64,000 bases of DNA. It comes from Enterobacter sp. Ag1 (GTDB lineage Bacteria; Pseudomonadota; Gammaproteobacteria; Enterobacterales; Enterobacteriaceae). The translations under genes and the position numbers were made by a program. The notes under the pieces were generated by a model. That model had not been told where the DNA came from. It did not search any database and worked only from the letters and a program-made list of their open reading frames with translations. Each line of letters starts with the position of its first letter. Positions within the stretch are counted from its first letter, which is position 1. The stretch covers positions 1 through 64,000 of the forward strand of contig AKXM01000060.1 in assembly GCA_000277545.1 (NCBI GenBank), read 5' to 3'. Positions 31,479-42,678 of the stretch are shown here, piece by piece.

Positions 31479-34400
31479 ATGCCAAAACGTACAGATATAA
31501 AAAGCATCCTGATCCTCGGTGCGGGCCCGATTGTTATCGGCCAGGCCTGTGAGTTTGACTACTCTGGCGCGCAGGCTTGTAAAGCGCTGCGTGAAGAGGG
31601 TTACCGCGTTATTCTGGTGAACTCCAACCCGGCCACCATCATGACCGACCCGGAAATGGCGGATGCAACCTACATCGAGCCAATTCACTGGGAAGTGGTA
31701 CGCAAAATCATCGAAAAAGAGCGTCCGGATGCGGTGCTGCCAACCATGGGCGGCCAGACCGCGCTGAACTGCGCGCTGGAGCTTGAGCGTCAGGGCGTAC
31801 TGGAAGAGTTCGGCGTCACCATGATCGGCGCTACCGCCGATGCTATCGACAAGGCTGAAGACCGTCGTCGCTTCGACATTGCGATGAAAAAAATCGGTCT
31901 CGACACCGCTCGTTCCGGTATCGCGCACAATATGGAAGAAGCGCTGGCGGTTGCGGCAGACGTGGGTTATCCGTGCATCATTCGTCCATCCTTTACCATG
32001 GGCGGCACCGGCGGCGGCATCGCCTATAACCGCGAAGAGTTTGAAGAGATTTGCGAGCGCGGCCTGGATCTCTCCCCAACCAAAGAGCTGCTGATTGATG
32101 AGTCGCTGATTGGCTGGAAAGAGTACGAGATGGAAGTGGTGCGTGATAAGAACGACAACTGCATCATCGTCTGCTCTATCGAAAACTTCGACCCGATGGG
32201 GATTCATACCGGGGACTCCATCACCGTGGCACCAGCGCAAACGCTGACCGATAAAGAATACCAAATCATGCGTAACGCCTCGATGGCGGTACTGCGTGAA
32301 ATCGGCGTGGAAACCGGCGGCTCGAACGTTCAGTTCTCCGTGAACCCAAAAACGGGCCGCCTGATTATCATCGAGATGAACCCGCGTGTGTCCCGTTCCT
32401 CAGCGCTGGCGTCTAAAGCGACGGGCTTCCCGATTGCTAAAGTTGCCGCGAAGCTGGCAGTCGGTTACACCCTTGATGAGCTGATGAACGACATCACCGG
32501 TGGCCGCACTCCGGCATCCTTCGAACCGTCCATCGACTATGTTGTGACGAAAATTCCTCGCTTTAACTTCGAGAAATTTGCTGGCGCAAATGACCGTCTG
32601 ACCACCCAAATGAAATCCGTGGGTGAAGTCATGGCTATCGGTCGTACTCAGCAGGAATCACTGCAGAAAGCGCTGCGTGGCCTGGAAGTGGGCGCTACCG
32701 GCTTTGACCCGAAAGTCAGCCTGGATGACCCGGAAGCGCTGACCAAAATCCGCCGCGAGCTGAAAGACGCTGGCGCAGAGCGTATCTGGTATGTGGCTGA
32801 CGCATTCCGCGCGGGCCTGTCCGTAGATGGCGTGTTCAATCTGACCAACATCGACCGCTGGTTCCTGGTGCAGATTGAAGAGCTGGTGCGTCTGGAAGAG
32901 CAGGTGGCTGAAGTGGGCATCACCGGCCTGAACCATGACTTCCTGCGTATGCTGAAGCGCAAAGGTTTTGCGGATGCACGCCTGGCTAAACTGGCTGGCG
33001 TTCGTGAAGCTGAAATTCGCAAACTGCGCGAGCAATATAACCTGCACCCTGTCTACAAACGCGTAGACACCTGTGCGGCAGAATTCGCTACCGACACCGC
33101 TTATATGTACTCCACGTATGAAGAAGAGTGTGAAGCGAACCCGAACCATGACCGTGACAAGATCATGGTGCTGGGCGGCGGACCAAACCGTATCGGCCAG
33201 GGCATCGAGTTCGACTATTGCTGCGTACACGCCTCGCTGGCGCTGCGTGAAGATGGTTACGAAACCATTATGGTTAACTGTAACCCGGAAACCGTGTCTA
33301 CCGACTACGACACCTCCGACCGCCTCTACTTTGAGCCTGTCACCTTTGAAGACGTGCTGGAAATCGTCCGCGTTGAGAAACCAAAAGGTGTCATCGTACA
33401 GTACGGCGGCCAGACTCCGCTGAAACTGGCTCGTGCGCTGGAAGCGGCGGGTGTGCCGGTTATCGGTACCAGCCCGGACGCTATCGACCGCGCAGAAGAC
33501 CGTGAGCGCTTCCAGCACGCCGTTGAGCGCCTGAAGCTGAAGCAGCCTGCTAACGCCACCGTAACGGCTATCGAGCAGGCGGTAGAGAAAGCCGTCCAGA
33601 TTGGCTATCCGCTGGTGGTTCGCCCTTCCTATGTGCTGGGCGGCCGCGCGATGGAAATCGTCTACGACGAAGCAGACCTTCGCCGTTACTTCCAGACCGC
33701 GGTTAGCGTTTCCAACGACGCGCCGGTGCTGCTTGACCGCTTCCTTGACGATGCGGTCGAAGTGGACGTGGATGCCATTTGCGACGGTGAAACCGTGCTG
33801 ATTGGCGGCATCATGGAACACATCGAGCAGGCGGGCGTTCACTCCGGTGACTCGGCATGTTCTCTGCCGGCTTACACTTTGAGCCAGGAAATTCAGGATG
33901 TGATGCGTCAGCAGGTGCAGAAACTGGCCTTTGAGCTCCAGGTGCGTGGCCTGATGAACGTGCAGTTTGCGGTGAAGGACAATGAAGTTTACCTGATTGA
34001 AGTGAACCCGCGTGCCGCGCGTACCGTGCCGTTCGTTTCTAAAGCGACGGGCGTGCCGCTGGCAAAAGTTGCCGCTCGCGTTATGGCAGGCAAAACGCTG
34101 GTTGAGCAGGGTGTCACCAAAGAAATCATCCCGCCTTATTACTCGGTGAAAGAAGTGGTGCTGCCGTTCAACAAATTCCCGGGCGTTGACCCGCTGTTAG
34201 GGCCAGAAATGCGCTCTACCGGGGAAGTGATGGGCGTGGGGCGTACTTTCGCAGAAGCTTTCTCTAAAGCGATGCTGGGCAGCCAGTCCACCATGCGTAA
34301 GCCAGGCCGCGCGCTTCTCTCCGTGCGTGAAGGTGACAAAGAGCGCGTAGTTGACCTGGCCGCGAAGCTGCTGAAACAGGGCTTTGAGCTGGATGCGACC

Positions 34401-34703
34401 CACGGTACAGCGATTGTGCTGGGCGAAGCGGGTATTAACCCACGCCTGGTGAACAAGGTGCATGAAGGGCGTCCGCACATTCAGGACCGTATCAAGAATG
34501 GCGAATACACCTACATCATCAACACCACCGCGGGCCGCCAGGCGATTGAAGACTCCAAGCTGATTCGCCGCAGCGCACTGCAGTACAAAGTGCATTATGA
34601 CACCACGCTGAACGGCGGTTTCGCCACGGCGATGGCGCTGAATGCCGATGCTACCGAGAAGGTGATTTCGGTGCAGGAAATGCATGCCCAAATTAAGGGC
34701 TAA
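31479..34703 (+). CDS. carB: CarB, carbamoyl phosphate synthase large subunit
   Basis: CarB makes carbamoyl phosphate from bicarbonate, ammonia and two ATP. It has 1074 residues. The two homologous ATP-grasp halves are visible, with [17 protein letters not shown] near 15 and [16 protein letters not shown] near 565. The C-terminal allosteric domain (about 935-1074) binds UMP, IMP and ornithine. It starts 18 bases after carA and ends before a terminator. Confidence 0.99.
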   Translation: MPKRTDIKSILILGAGPIVIGQACEFDYSGAQACKALREEGYRVILVNSNPATIMTDPEMADATYIEPIHWEVVRKIIEKERPDAVLPTMGGQTALNCALELERQGVLEEFGVTMIGATADAIDKAEDRRRFDIAMKKIGLDTARSGIAHNMEEALAVAADVGYPCIIRPSFTMGGTGGGIAYNREEFEEICERGLDLSPTKELLIDESLIGWKEYEMEVVRDKNDNCIIVCSIENFDPMGIHTGDSITVAPAQTLTDKEYQIMRNASMAVLREIGVETGGSNVQFSVNPKTGRLIIIEMNPRVSRSSALASKATGFPIAKVAAKLAVGYTLDELMNDITGGRTPASFEPSIDYVVTKIPRFNFEKFAGANDRLTTQMKSVGEVMAIGRTQQESLQKALRGLEVGATGFDPKVSLDDPEALTKIRRELKDAGAERIWYVADAFRAGLSVDGVFNLTNIDRWFLVQIEELVRLEEQVAEVGITGLNHDFLRMLKRKGFADARLAKLAGVREAEIRKLREQYNLHPVYKRVDTCAAEFATDTAYMYSTYEEECEANPNHDRDKIMVLGGGPNRIGQGIEFDYCCVHASLALREDGYETIMVNCNPETVSTDYDTSDRLYFEPVTFEDVLEIVRVEKPKGVIVQYGGQTPLKLARALEAAGVPVIGTSPDAIDRAEDRERFQHAVERLKLKQPANATVTAIEQAVEKAVQIGYPLVVRPSYVLGGRAMEIVYDEADLRRYFQTAVSVSNDAPVLLDRFLDDAVEVDVDAICDGETVLIGGIMEHIEQAGVHSGDSACSLPAYTLSQEIQDVMRQQVQKLAFELQVRGLMNVQFAVKDNEVYLIEVNPRAARTVPFVSKATGVPLAKVAARVMAGKTLVEQGVTKEIIPPYYSVKEVVLPFNKFPGVDPLLGPEMRSTGEVMGVGRTFAEAFSKAMLGSQSTMRKPGRALLSVREGDKERVVDLAAKLLKQGFELDATHGTAIVLGEAGINPRLVNKVHEGRPHIQDRIKNGEYTYIINTTAGRQAIEDSKLIRRSALQYKVHYDTTLNGGFATAMALNADATEKVISVQEMHAQIKG

Positions 34704-34741
34704 GCTTTCTCGTCCTGAAAGAATGTTCCGAAAATAACGCC

Positions 34742-34768
34742 AACGGCCTCTGAAAAGAGGCCGTTTTA
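34742..34768 (+). terminator. Terminator after carB
   Basis: AACGGCCTC (34742-34750) pairs with GAGGCCGTT (34757-34765) over TGAAAA and is followed by a short T run. Confidence 0.8.
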
Positions 34769-34842
34769 CTTTATACCCAGCGAGATGGTCTACAGTTAAC
34801 CAGCACACAACTGAAAATGACTAAACACGCAGGGAGAACACC

Positions 34843-35076
34843 ATGCAGAAACGAACTTTACTTGCTTCCCTCTTCACTGCCGCAACGCTGCTGACTGTAG
34901 CGGGCTGCTCGTCCAATCAGGCGGTTAAAACCAGCGATGGCAAAACGATCGTGACCGACGGCAAACCGCAGGTCGACAAAGACACGGGTCTGGTATCGTA
35001 CAAAAATGCCGAAACGGGTAAAACCGAGCAGATCAACCGCGATCAGGTGAAAGAGATGAGCGAGCTGGATAACTAG
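34843..35076 (+). CDS. YgdI/YgdR-family lipoprotein (DUF903)
   Basis: This 77-residue protein has a type II signal peptide with lipobox TVAGC; lipidation is expected at C22 with Ser at +2, so outer-membrane sorting is likely. The mature part contains the small beta-domain seen in E. coli YgdI and YgdR (TSDGKTIVTDGKPQVDKDTG, YKNAETGKTEQIN). Function is unknown for the family. It lies between carB and kefF, where E. coli K-12 has the carnitine and fix genes, and has its own AGGGAG ribosome site. Confidence 0.85.
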   Translation: MQKRTLLASLFTAATLLTVAGCSSNQAVKTSDGKTIVTDGKPQVDKDTGLVSYKNAETGKTEQINRDQVKEMSELDN

Positions 35077-35180
35077 TTAAGAAATATCCAACAACACGCT
35101 CAGCAATATTGACTGTTAGCCTGCCGATTAACTGACTAAACTCACTGTCATTACAGGCAGTAGTGAAGACAGGCTTAACA

Positions 35181-35711
35181 ATGATTCTTATAATTTATGC
35201 GCATCCCTATCCCCAGCATTCCCATGCCAACCGGCAAATGCTCGAGCGAGCCAAAGCGCTTCCGGGGGTAGAGGTTCGCTCCCTCTATGAACTTTATCCC
35301 GACTTTAATATCGACATTGCCGCTGAGCAGCAGGCGTTAAGCCGCGCTGATTTGGTTATCTGGCAGCATCCCATGCAGTGGTACAGCGTGCCGCCGCTGA
35401 TGAAATTGTGGATAGACAAAGTGCTTTCGCACGGCTGGGCATACGGCAAAGGCGGGAATGCCCTGCACGGTAAAGAAGTGATGTGGGCCGTGACAACCGG
35501 CGGTAGCGAAAAACATTTCGAACTGGGAGATCACCCTGGATTTGACGTTCTCGCCCAGCCTCTGCAGGCCACGGCGCTCTACTGTGGAATGCAGTGGCTT
35601 CCGGCCTTCGCGATTCATTTCACCTTTGTTTGCGATGAATTGACGCTTGCCCGCCAGGCGGATGACTACAAGAAGCGCTTAATTGACTGGCAGGAGGCTC
35701 ACCGTGGATAG
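35181..35711 (+). CDS. kefF: KefF, regulatory subunit of KefC
   Basis: KefF is a flavodoxin-fold quinone oxidoreductase that binds KefC and is needed for its full activity. It has 176 residues, equal to E. coli. The N-terminus [17 protein letters not shown] and the [19 protein letters not shown] segment show the NQO1-type FMN fold. The ATG at 35181 fits family length. The end overlaps the kefC start by 8 bases. Confidence 0.95.
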   Translation: MILIIYAHPYPQHSHANRQMLERAKALPGVEVRSLYELYPDFNIDIAAEQQALSRADLVIWQHPMQWYSVPPLMKLWIDKVLSHGWAYGKGGNALHGKEVMWAVTTGGSEKHFELGDHPGFDVLAQPLQATALYCGMQWLPAFAIHFTFVCDELTLARQADDYKKRLIDWQEAHRG

Positions 35712-37566
35712 CCATAGCTTAATTCAGGCATTAATTTACCTCGGTTCTGCCGCGCTGATCGTGCCTATCGCCGTGCGGCTCGGATTAGGTTCCGTGCTGG
35801 GCTACCTGATTGCCGGCTGTATTATTGGGCCATGGGGGCTGGGGCTGGTTACCGACGCCGAAACTATTCTGCACTTTGCTGAAATTGGCGTGGTGCTGAT
35901 GCTCTTTGTTATCGGGCTTGAGCTTGATCCTCAGCGGCTATGGACGCTTCGCGCCTCGGTGTTTGGCGGCGGTTTTCTGCAAATGGCGGCCTGCGGGCTG
36001 GCGCTCGGCGCATTTTGTATCGTGATGGGGCTCAACTGGAAGATCGCCTTGCTTATTGGCCTGACGCTGGCGCTCTCATCCACCGCGATTGCTATGCAGG
36101 CGATGAACGAACGCAACCTGACCGTCACGCCGATGGGGCGAGGCGCGTTTGCCGTGCTGCTGTTCCAGGATATCGCGGCGATCCCTCTGGTGGCAATGAT
36201 CCCGCTGCTGGCGAGCAGCGGCGGGACGATGACCTTTGCGACGTTTTTAATTTCCGCGCTTAAGGTAGCGGCGGCGCTGGCTCTGGTTGTACTGCTTGGG
36301 CGCTATGTCACCCGGCCAGTGCTTCGATTTGTGGCGCGCTCGGGGTTACGTGAAGTGTTCAGCGCCGTGGCGCTATTTCTGGTGTTTGGCTTTGGTCTGC
36401 TGCTTGAAGAGGCCGGGCTTTCGATGGCGATGGGGGCGTTTCTTGCCGGGGTGCTGTTAGCCAGCTCCGAATATCGTCACGCGCTGGAAAGCGATATTGA
36501 GCCGTTCAAGGGCCTGCTGCTGGGGCTGTTCTTTATCGGGGTTGGGATGTCTATCGACTTCGGGACTTTGCTCGACAACCCGCTGCGTATTCTCGTCCTG
36601 CTGGTCGGTTTCCTGGTCATCAAAACGCTGGTGCTCTGGCTGGTCGCTAAGCCTTTAAAAGTGCCGCGTAAGCAGCGACGCTGGTTTGCCGTTTTGCTGG
36701 GGCAGGGAAGTGAATTTGCTTTTGTTATCTTCGGCGCGGCTCATATGGCTCAGGTGCTGGACGACGACTGGTCGAAGTCGCTGACGCTTGCCGTGGCGCT
36801 ATCCATGGCGGCCACGCCTCTGTTGCTGGTGCTGCTGAACAGGCTCGAGAAAACGGGCAGCGAGCAGGCCGGAGAGGCCGACGAAATTGATGAAGAGCAG
36901 CCCCGGGTTATCATCGCGGGCTTCGGACGCTTTGGGCAGATTGCCGGTCGTCTGTTACTGAGCAGCGGAGTGAACGTGGTTATTCTGGATCACGATCCTG
37001 ACCATATAGAGACGCTGCGAAAATTTGGCACCAAGGTCTTTTATGGGGACGCCACCCGCGTTGACCTGCTTGAGTCAGCCGGGGCCGCAGGCGCTGAAGT
37101 GCTGATTAACGCCATCGACGATCCTGAAGCCAGCATGCAGCTCACTGAACTGGCGAAGGAGCACTTCCCGCATCTGCAGATCCTTGCCCGCGCGCGCGAT
37201 ATTAATCACTACATCCGCCTGCGCCAGGCGGGAGTCGAGATGCCGGAACGTGAAACGTTCGAAAGCTCGCTGAAGATTGGCCGTCGTGCGCTGGAGGGAT
37301 TGGGCGTCGGCAAATACGAAGCGCGCGAGCGGGCCGACCACTTCCGCCGTTTTAACCTGCAAATGCTTGAAGAAATGGTGCCGACTGATGATAAGACCGC
37401 CGAGCGCGCGGATGTCTTTAAGCGCAACAGCGCGATGCTGACAGAGGTTATTAACGAGGATCGTGCGCACCTGCACGTTATCCAACGTGATGGCTGGCAG
37501 GGAACAAAAGAGGGTCTTCACAGCGGTAAACTTTCCGATGAACCCCCGGTCAGGCCAGCAGAGTGA
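35704..37566 (+). CDS. kefC: KefC, glutathione-gated K+ efflux system
   Basis: KefC is an inner-membrane K+/H+ exchanger of the CPA2 family. Glutathione holds it closed and glutathione adducts open it, acidifying the cytoplasm during electrophile stress. It has 620 residues. About twelve transmembrane helices precede the RCK domain, whose nucleotide-binding motif [12 protein letters not shown] lies near 405. The start is a GTG at 35704, with GGAGG upstream inside kefF. Confidence 0.97.
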   Translation: MDSHSLIQALIYLGSAALIVPIAVRLGLGSVLGYLIAGCIIGPWGLGLVTDAETILHFAEIGVVLMLFVIGLELDPQRLWTLRASVFGGGFLQMAACGLALGAFCIVMGLNWKIALLIGLTLALSSTAIAMQAMNERNLTVTPMGRGAFAVLLFQDIAAIPLVAMIPLLASSGGTMTFATFLISALKVAAALALVVLLGRYVTRPVLRFVARSGLREVFSAVALFLVFGFGLLLEEAGLSMAMGAFLAGVLLASSEYRHALESDIEPFKGLLLGLFFIGVGMSIDFGTLLDNPLRILVLLVGFLVIKTLVLWLVAKPLKVPRKQRRWFAVLLGQGSEFAFVIFGAAHMAQVLDDDWSKSLTLAVALSMAATPLLLVLLNRLEKTGSEQAGEADEIDEEQPRVIIAGFGRFGQIAGRLLLSSGVNVVILDHDPDHIETLRKFGTKVFYGDATRVDLLESAGAAGAEVLINAIDDPEASMQLTELAKEHFPHLQILARARDINHYIRLRQAGVEMPERETFESSLKIGRRALEGLGVGKYEARERADHFRRFNLQMLEEMVPTDDKTAERADVFKRNSAMLTEVINEDRAHLHVIQRDGWQGTKEGLHSGKLSDEPPVRPAE

Positions 37567-37604
37567 ACTTGCTGAAAAATATTTACTTTTCCTTATAGTG
37601 AGCG

Positions 37605-37626
37605 GGGGTTAACGCTAACCCCTTGT
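37605..37626 (+). terminator. Inverted repeat after kefC, possible terminator
   Basis: GGGGTTA (37605-37611) pairs with TAACCCC (37616-37622) over four bases. The T tract after it is weak (TTGTT), so this is a possible terminator of kefFC rather than a firm one. Confidence 0.4.
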
Positions 37627-37706
37627 TCCATATCCCGCAGTTGAAAATCAGGGCGCGATGGCCGCAGCAGAATAAAAAAAATTCTCGTTACGCCCATCGC
37701 CTGCTG

Positions 37707-37735
37707 TCGACGAAAGATTGCGCTTTCCGTATAGT
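37707..37735 (+). promoter_or_regulatory. folA promoter
   Basis: TCGACG (37707-37712), a 17-base spacer and TATAGT (37730-37735) precede the folA start by about 36 bases. Confidence 0.55.
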
Positions 37736-37771
37736 GGCGGCAATTTTTTTCATCATCCTTAGGTTATATAA

Positions 37772-38251
37772 ATGATCAGTCTGATTGCTGCTTTGGCGGT
37801 GGATCGCGTTATCGGCATGGAAAACGCCATGCCATGGGATTTGCCTGCCGACCTGGCCTGGTTCAAGCGCAATACGCTCAATAAACCTGTTGTTATGGGG
37901 CGCCTGACCTGGGAGTCTATTGGCCGCCCGCTGCCGGGACGTAAAAACATCGTTATTAGCAGCCAGGCCGGAAATGACGATCGCGTTGAGTGGGTGAAAT
38001 CGGTGGAAGAGGCTATTAAAGCCTGCGGTGATGCCGAAGAAATCATGGTGATTGGCGGGGGGCGCGTATACGAGCAGTTCCTGCCCAAGGCGCAGCGTCT
38101 TTACCTGACCCATATTGATGCGGAAGTGGAAGGGGACACGCATTTCCCGGATTACGATCCGGATGAGTGGCAGTCAACCTTCAGTGAATTCCACGATGCC
38201 GACGAGAATAACTCCCACGGTTATTGCTTCGAAATTCTGGAGCGTCGTTAA
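37772..38251 (+). CDS. folA: FolA, dihydrofolate reductase
   Basis: FolA reduces dihydrofolate to tetrahydrofolate with NADPH and is the target of trimethoprim. It has 159 residues. Active-site residues D27, F31 and the M20-loop segment ENAMPWDLP are present, as is the NADPH-binding [11 protein letters not shown]. Nothing in the sequence suggests an acquired resistant variant. It converges on apaH. Confidence 0.98.
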   Translation: MISLIAALAVDRVIGMENAMPWDLPADLAWFKRNTLNKPVVMGRLTWESIGRPLPGRKNIVISSQAGNDDRVEWVKSVEEAIKACGDAEEIMVIGGGRVYEQFLPKAQRLYLTHIDAEVEGDTHFPDYDPDEWQSTFSEFHDADENNSHGYCFEILERR

Positions 38252-38257
38252 GTTTTA

Positions 38258-38279
38258 CCTCTCTCTCGACAGAGAGAGG
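38258..38279. other. Inverted repeat between folA and apaH
   Basis: CCTCTCTCT (38258-38266) and AGAGAGAGG (38271-38279) form a perfect 9-bp stem over CGAC. It has no T run on either side, but its place between two converging genes suggests it ends or protects the transcripts. Confidence 0.6.
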
Positions 38280-38287
38280 GGTAACTT

Positions 38288-39139
38288 CTAAGAGGCGGCA
38301 GCGGTTTGATCTTCGCCGCTATCCTGCTGACGATTTGAAGGCTGTACGAACCAGGCTTTATCTTCCCAGCGCAGGCAGGTTAGTTCTCCCCCCCAGCAGC
38401 AACCCGTATCCAGCGCATAGATCCCTTCCGGCGTGCCTTTCCCTTCCAGCGATGCCCAGTGACCAAAAGCCACAGAATATTCGGCGGTAACGGGGCCAGG
38501 AATCGCAAACCAGGGCTTCAGCGGCGAAGGCGCTTTTTCCGGCGTGTCTTTGCAGTACATATCCAGCTGGCCGTTAGGGAAGCAATAGCGCATGCGGGTG
38601 AGCGAGTTAGTGATGAAACGCAGGCGTGCCAGCCCGGAGAGATCGCTGGACCAGTTGTTGGGCATATCGCCATACATTGCATCCAGAAAAAGCGGGTAGC
38701 TGTCGCTGGAGAGAACGGCTTCGACATCACGCGCGCAGGCCAGCGCGGTATTGATATCCCACTGAGGCGTGATCCCCGCATGAGACATAACAAGCTTTTT
38801 CTCTTCATCCACCTGAATGAGCGGCTGACGACGAAGCCAATTGAGAAGCTCGTCGGCATCAGGCGCTTCCAGCAGTGGCGTAACGCGGTCTTTAGGTTTG
38901 TTGCGGCTGATGCCCGCAAAGACGGCTAAAAGATGCAGGTCATGGTTACCGAGTACCACTCGTACGCTGTCACCGAGACTGCGAACATAGCGCAGCACTT
39001 CCAGAGAATCTGGCCCACGAGCCACCAGATCGCCCGTCAGCCACAGCGTATCTTCTTCAGGGTTGAAATTAACCTGCTGCAGCAACGCGATCAGTTCATC
39101 GTAGCAGCCGTGAACATCGCCAATCAGATATGTAGACAT
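38288..39139 (-). CDS. apaH: ApaH, diadenosine tetraphosphatase
   Basis: ApaH splits Ap4A symmetrically to two ADP and removes Np4 caps from RNA. It has 283 residues with the ATG at 39139; an in-frame extension of 62 codons overlaps apaG and is not family-like. Metallophosphatase motifs [20 protein letters not shown] and GNHDLH mark the active site. It is the last gene of the lptD-surA-pdxA-rsmA-apaG-apaH series. Confidence 0.97.
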   Translation of the reverse strand: MSTYLIGDVHGCYDELIALLQQVNFNPEEDTLWLTGDLVARGPDSLEVLRYVRSLGDSVRVVLGNHDLHLLAVFAGISRNKPKDRVTPLLEAPDADELLNWLRRQPLIQVDEEKKLVMSHAGITPQWDINTALACARDVEAVLSSDSYPLFLDAMYGDMPNNWSSDLSGLARLRFITNSLTRMRYCFPNGQLDMYCKDTPEKAPSPLKPWFAIPGPVTAEYSVAFGHWASLEGKGTPEGIYALDTGCCWGGELTCLRWEDKAWFVQPSNRQQDSGEDQTAAAS

Positions 39140-39143
39140 GGTA

Positions 39144-39521
39144 TCAGTGAATAAAAGTTGGAATGGCCAGACGGAAAACGGGGATCTCGACCCTGAAGGC
39201 CTCTCCCTGCGCATCGACCATTTCATAATGGCCCTGCATGGTGCCGAGCGGCGTTTCGATAACCGCTCCGCTGGTGTACTGGTAGTCGTTGCCCGGTTCA
39301 ATATGCGGCTGTTCGCCGACGACACCTTCGCCCTGAACCTCGGTTTCGCGGCCGTTACCGTTGGTAATTAGCCAGTAACGGCCAAGTAGCTGAACTGCTG
39401 TTCGCCCCAGATTGCGAATAGTGACTGTGTACGCAAATACGAAACGCTCATCCTCAGGCGAGGACTGCGATTCAATATAAAAGCTTTGTACCTGCACGCA
39501 TACGCGGGGCGAATCAAGCAT
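39144..39521 (-). CDS. apaG: ApaG, Co2+/Mg2+ efflux-associated protein
   Basis: ApaG is a small beta-sandwich protein (125 residues, the E. coli length) linked to resistance to cobalt in related bacteria. Its biochemical role is unclear. The conserved part includes [21 protein letters not shown] and [12 protein letters not shown]. It lies three bases after rsmA and four before apaH. Confidence 0.95.
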   Translation of the reverse strand: MLDSPRVCVQVQSFYIESQSSPEDERFVFAYTVTIRNLGRTAVQLLGRYWLITNGNGRETEVQGEGVVGEQPHIEPGNDYQYTSGAVIETPLGTMQGHYEMVDAQGEAFRVEIPVFRLAIPTFIH

Positions 39522-39524
39522 AGT

Positions 39525-40349
39525 TTAGCTCTCCGACGGCTGTTGTGGGTTGTCAGCCAGATAGTTTGCAAGCTTACAGTACTGCTCAACGGAAATGTTT
39601 TCCGCACGCAGCGTCGCATCGACGCCCAGCTCCGCCAGCAGGTCGGCACTGAACAGATGACCAAGGCTGTTACGGATAGTTTTACGACGCTTGTTAAAGG
39701 CTTCCGTGGTGATACGGCTCAGCACGCGCAGATCTTTCACCGGGTGCGGTAAAGTCGCGTGTGGTACCAGACGCACAACGGCAGAGTCCACTTTTGGCGC
39801 AGGCGTAAACGCCGTTGGCGGGACTTCAAGCACAGGAATAACGTTACAGTAGTACTGCGCCATCACCGACAGGCGGCCATAGGCTTTACTGTTTGGCCCG
39901 GCGACTAAGCGGTTAACCACCTCTTTTTGCAGCATGAAGTGCATGTCTGCAATGGCATCAGTATAGCTAAAGAGATGGAACATCAGCGGCGTAGAGATGT
40001 TATACGGCAGGTTACCGAAGACGCGCAACGGCTGGCCGATTTTCTGCGAAAGATCGCCGAAATCCATGGTCATGGCATCCTGCTGATAAATTGTCAGCTT
40101 GGGGGCCAGGAACGGGTGCGTTTGCAAACGTGCGGCAAGATCGCGGTCCAGTTCGATAACGGTCATTTTATCCATGCGTTCACCCACAGGCTCGGTCAGT
40201 GCACCAAGGCCTGGACCAATTTCGACCATTGCCTGGCCTGGCTGTGGGTTAATTGCGGAGACAATACTGTCGATAACGAACTGGTCATTAAGGAAGTTTT
40301 GTCCAAAACGTTTGCGGGCAAGGTGGCCCTGGTGGACTCGAGTATTCAT
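39525..40349 (-). CDS. rsmA: RsmA (KsgA), 16S rRNA dimethyladenosine transferase
   Basis: RsmA dimethylates A1518 and A1519 of 16S rRNA, a late checkpoint in 30S assembly; loss gives kasugamycin resistance. It has 274 residues. SAM-binding motif [13 protein letters not shown] and catalytic NLPYNIS are present. It overlaps pdxA by four bases. Confidence 0.98.
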   Translation of the reverse strand: MNTRVHQGHLARKRFGQNFLNDQFVIDSIVSAINPQPGQAMVEIGPGLGALTEPVGERMDKMTVIELDRDLAARLQTHPFLAPKLTIYQQDAMTMDFGDLSQKIGQPLRVFGNLPYNISTPLMFHLFSYTDAIADMHFMLQKEVVNRLVAGPNSKAYGRLSVMAQYYCNVIPVLEVPPTAFTPAPKVDSAVVRLVPHATLPHPVKDLRVLSRITTEAFNKRRKTIRNSLGHLFSADLLAELGVDATLRAENISVEQYCKLANYLADNPQQPSES

Positions 40350-41335
40350 TGACTATTTACAATCATTTTAATGGCGAGATTAAGCGCCGTAATAAAACTG
40401 CCGACGTCGGCTTTCCCCTGGCCTGCCAGCTCAAGAGCCGTGCCGTGGTCAACCGAGGTACGGATAAAAGGTAACCCCAACGTGATATTTACCGCGCGGC
40501 CGAAGCCCTGATATTTCAACACGGGCAGACCCTGATCGTGATACATCGCCAGTACGGCGTCAGCACTATCGAGGTATTTAGGCTGGAATAGCGTATCTGC
40601 CGGTAACGGGCCAGAAAGGTGCATCCCCAGAGCGCGCATCTCATTTAACACCGGGATAATAGTGTCTATCTCTTCGGTGCCCATATGGCCACCTTCCCCG
40701 GCGTGTGGATTGAGACCGCAAACCAGTACATGCGGCTGCGGGATACCAAATTTGGTTTGCAGGTCATGATACAGGATGGTGACAATCTGGCGTAGTAAAT
40801 CCGGCGTAATGGCGTCAGAAATTGCTTTCAGCGGCAGATGCGTTGTGGCCAGCGCAACGCGCAGCTCTTCCGTGGCCAGCATCATCACCACTTTTTCGCT
40901 GTGTGAGCGCTCTTCGAAGAACTCGGTGTGACCAATAAACGGAATCCCGGCATCGTTGATAATGCCTTTGTGTACCGGCCCGGTAATCAGCGCGGCGAAT
41001 TCTCCATTCAGGCAGCCATCGCATGCCCGAGCCAGCGTCTCGACGACGTAAGCACTGTTACGCACATCCAGTTGCCCTGGAATGACCGGCGCACGTAGCT
41101 CAACGGGCAGCACGGTTAACGTACCTGCAGCCTGTGGTTTTGCCGGTTGATTTGCCTCGAAAGGCTGGAGCGTCAGGGGGAGACCGAGCAGAGAGGCTCT
41201 GGCAAGTAGCAATTCTGGAGAAGCGCAGACGACCAGTTCAACGGGCCAGTCGCGTTGCGCTAACGCGACGACCAGGTCGGGACCAATCCCGGCGGGTTCG
41301 CCGGGAGTGATGGTCACACGAAAGATGTTAGCCAT
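40346..41335 (-). CDS. pdxA: PdxA, 4-hydroxythreonine-4-phosphate dehydrogenase
   Basis: PdxA oxidises 4-phosphohydroxy-L-threonine in vitamin B6 synthesis. It has 329 residues. The N-terminus [15 protein letters not shown] and the metal-binding segments [19 protein letters not shown] and [12 protein letters not shown] match the family. It overlaps surA by eight bases and rsmA by four. Confidence 0.98.
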   Translation of the reverse strand: MANIFRVTITPGEPAGIGPDLVVALAQRDWPVELVVCASPELLLARASLLGLPLTLQPFEANQPAKPQAAGTLTVLPVELRAPVIPGQLDVRNSAYVVETLARACDGCLNGEFAALITGPVHKGIINDAGIPFIGHTEFFEERSHSEKVVMMLATEELRVALATTHLPLKAISDAITPDLLRQIVTILYHDLQTKFGIPQPHVLVCGLNPHAGEGGHMGTEEIDTIIPVLNEMRALGMHLSGPLPADTLFQPKYLDSADAVLAMYHDQGLPVLKYQGFGRAVNITLGLPFIRTSVDHGTALELAGQGKADVGSFITALNLAIKMIVNSQ

Positions 41336-42620
41336 TGCTGCCTATGATTTTCACGTAAGCGCTGGCGCGCTGTTCCTGCATCCAGGTTTGCGCTTCTTCG
41401 GAGAACTTGCGGTTGAACAGCATGCGGTAGGCACGGTCTTTTTGCGCCGCATCGGTTCTGTCGACTTTACGCGTGTCCAGCAGTTCGATCAGGTGCCAGC
41501 CGAAGGAAGAGTGCACCGGGGCGCTCATCTGGCCTTTGTTCAGCTTCTGCAGTGCATCGCGGAAAGCAGGATCGTAAATATCCGTTGCCGCCCAGCCCAG
41601 ATCGCCACCCTGGTTCGCTGAACCAGGATCGTCCGAGAAGGATTTCGCTGCTGCGGCAAAGGTGGTTTTCCCGCTCTTAATGTCAGCGGCAATTTGCTCC
41701 AGTTTCTGGCGCGCCTGAGTATCGTTCATGATAGGCGACGTTTTCAGCAGAATGTGGCGGGCGTGAACTTCGGTCACAGAAATATTCTGGTTCTGACCGC
41801 GCATATCGTTAACTTTCAGGATGTGGAAACCAACGCCTGAACGAATAGGCCCGATAATGTCGCCCTTCTTCGCCGTGCTCAATGCCTGGGCAAAAATAGA
41901 AGGCAGTTCCTGGATGCGACCCCAACCCATTTGGCCGCCTTTCAGCGCCTGCTGGTCGGCAGAATAGCTGATCGCGAGCTTGCCGAAGTCTGCCCCGTTG
42001 CGTGCCTGATCGACAACGTTACGTGCCTGTTTTTCTGCGTCATCAACCTGAGCAGAGCTTGGGTTTTCTGGCAGCGCAATCAGGATGTGGCTCAGGTTCA
42101 GTTCGGTACTGCTGTCGTTCTGATTGCCGACCTGTTGTGCAAGGGCATCAACTTCCTGCGGCAGGATTGAGACGCGACGACGAACTTCATTGTTACGCAC
42201 TTCCGAAATCGTCATCTCTTTACGGATCTGACTGCGGTAGGTGTTGTAGTTCACGCCATCATAGGCCAGACGGCTGCGCATCTGATCCATGGTCATGTTG
42301 TTCTGTTTTGCAATGTTGGCGATGGCCTGATCGAGTTCATCGTCGGTGATCTTCACGCCCATCTTCTGGCCCATCTGCAGGATGATTTGATCCATGATCA
42401 GACGTTCAATGATTTGATGGCGAAGCGTCGCGTCGTCGGGAAGCTGTTGCCCCGCGTCGCGTGAGTTCATTTTGACGGACTGCATTAAGCCGTCAACATC
42501 GCTTTCAAGGACTACGCCGTTATTGACTACGGCAGCTACTTTGTCGACAACCTGCGGGGCTGCAAAAGTTGTGTTCGCTACAAGTGCGACACCAAGAAGC
42601 AGCGTTCTCCAGTTCTTCAT
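41328..42620 (-). CDS. surA: SurA, periplasmic chaperone and prolyl isomerase
   Basis: SurA escorts outer-membrane porins and LptD to the BAM complex. It has 430 residues. A signal peptide ends at about residue 20 (ANTTFA before APQVVDK). The N-terminal chaperone module is followed by two parvulin domains, marked [12 protein letters not shown] and [12 protein letters not shown]. It lies downstream of its main client, lptD. Confidence 0.98.
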   Translation of the reverse strand: MKNWRTLLLGVALVANTTFAAPQVVDKVAAVVNNGVVLESDVDGLMQSVKMNSRDAGQQLPDDATLRHQIIERLIMDQIILQMGQKMGVKITDDELDQAIANIAKQNNMTMDQMRSRLAYDGVNYNTYRSQIRKEMTISEVRNNEVRRRVSILPQEVDALAQQVGNQNDSSTELNLSHILIALPENPSSAQVDDAEKQARNVVDQARNGADFGKLAISYSADQQALKGGQMGWGRIQELPSIFAQALSTAKKGDIIGPIRSGVGFHILKVNDMRGQNQNISVTEVHARHILLKTSPIMNDTQARQKLEQIAADIKSGKTTFAAAAKSFSDDPGSANQGGDLGWAATDIYDPAFRDALQKLNKGQMSAPVHSSFGWHLIELLDTRKVDRTDAAQKDRAYRMLFNRKFSEEAQTWMQEQRASAYVKIIGSNG

Positions 42621-42678
42621 ACTTTTTCCATTTTACTTAGCCGCAAAGCGGATTATTTAGAGAATTCGTCAAAGTGAA

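Noticed and set aside
32658..33842. 394-codon open frame antisense to carB
   Set aside because: It mirrors the codon use of carB and shows no recognisable domain; the sense gene is certain.
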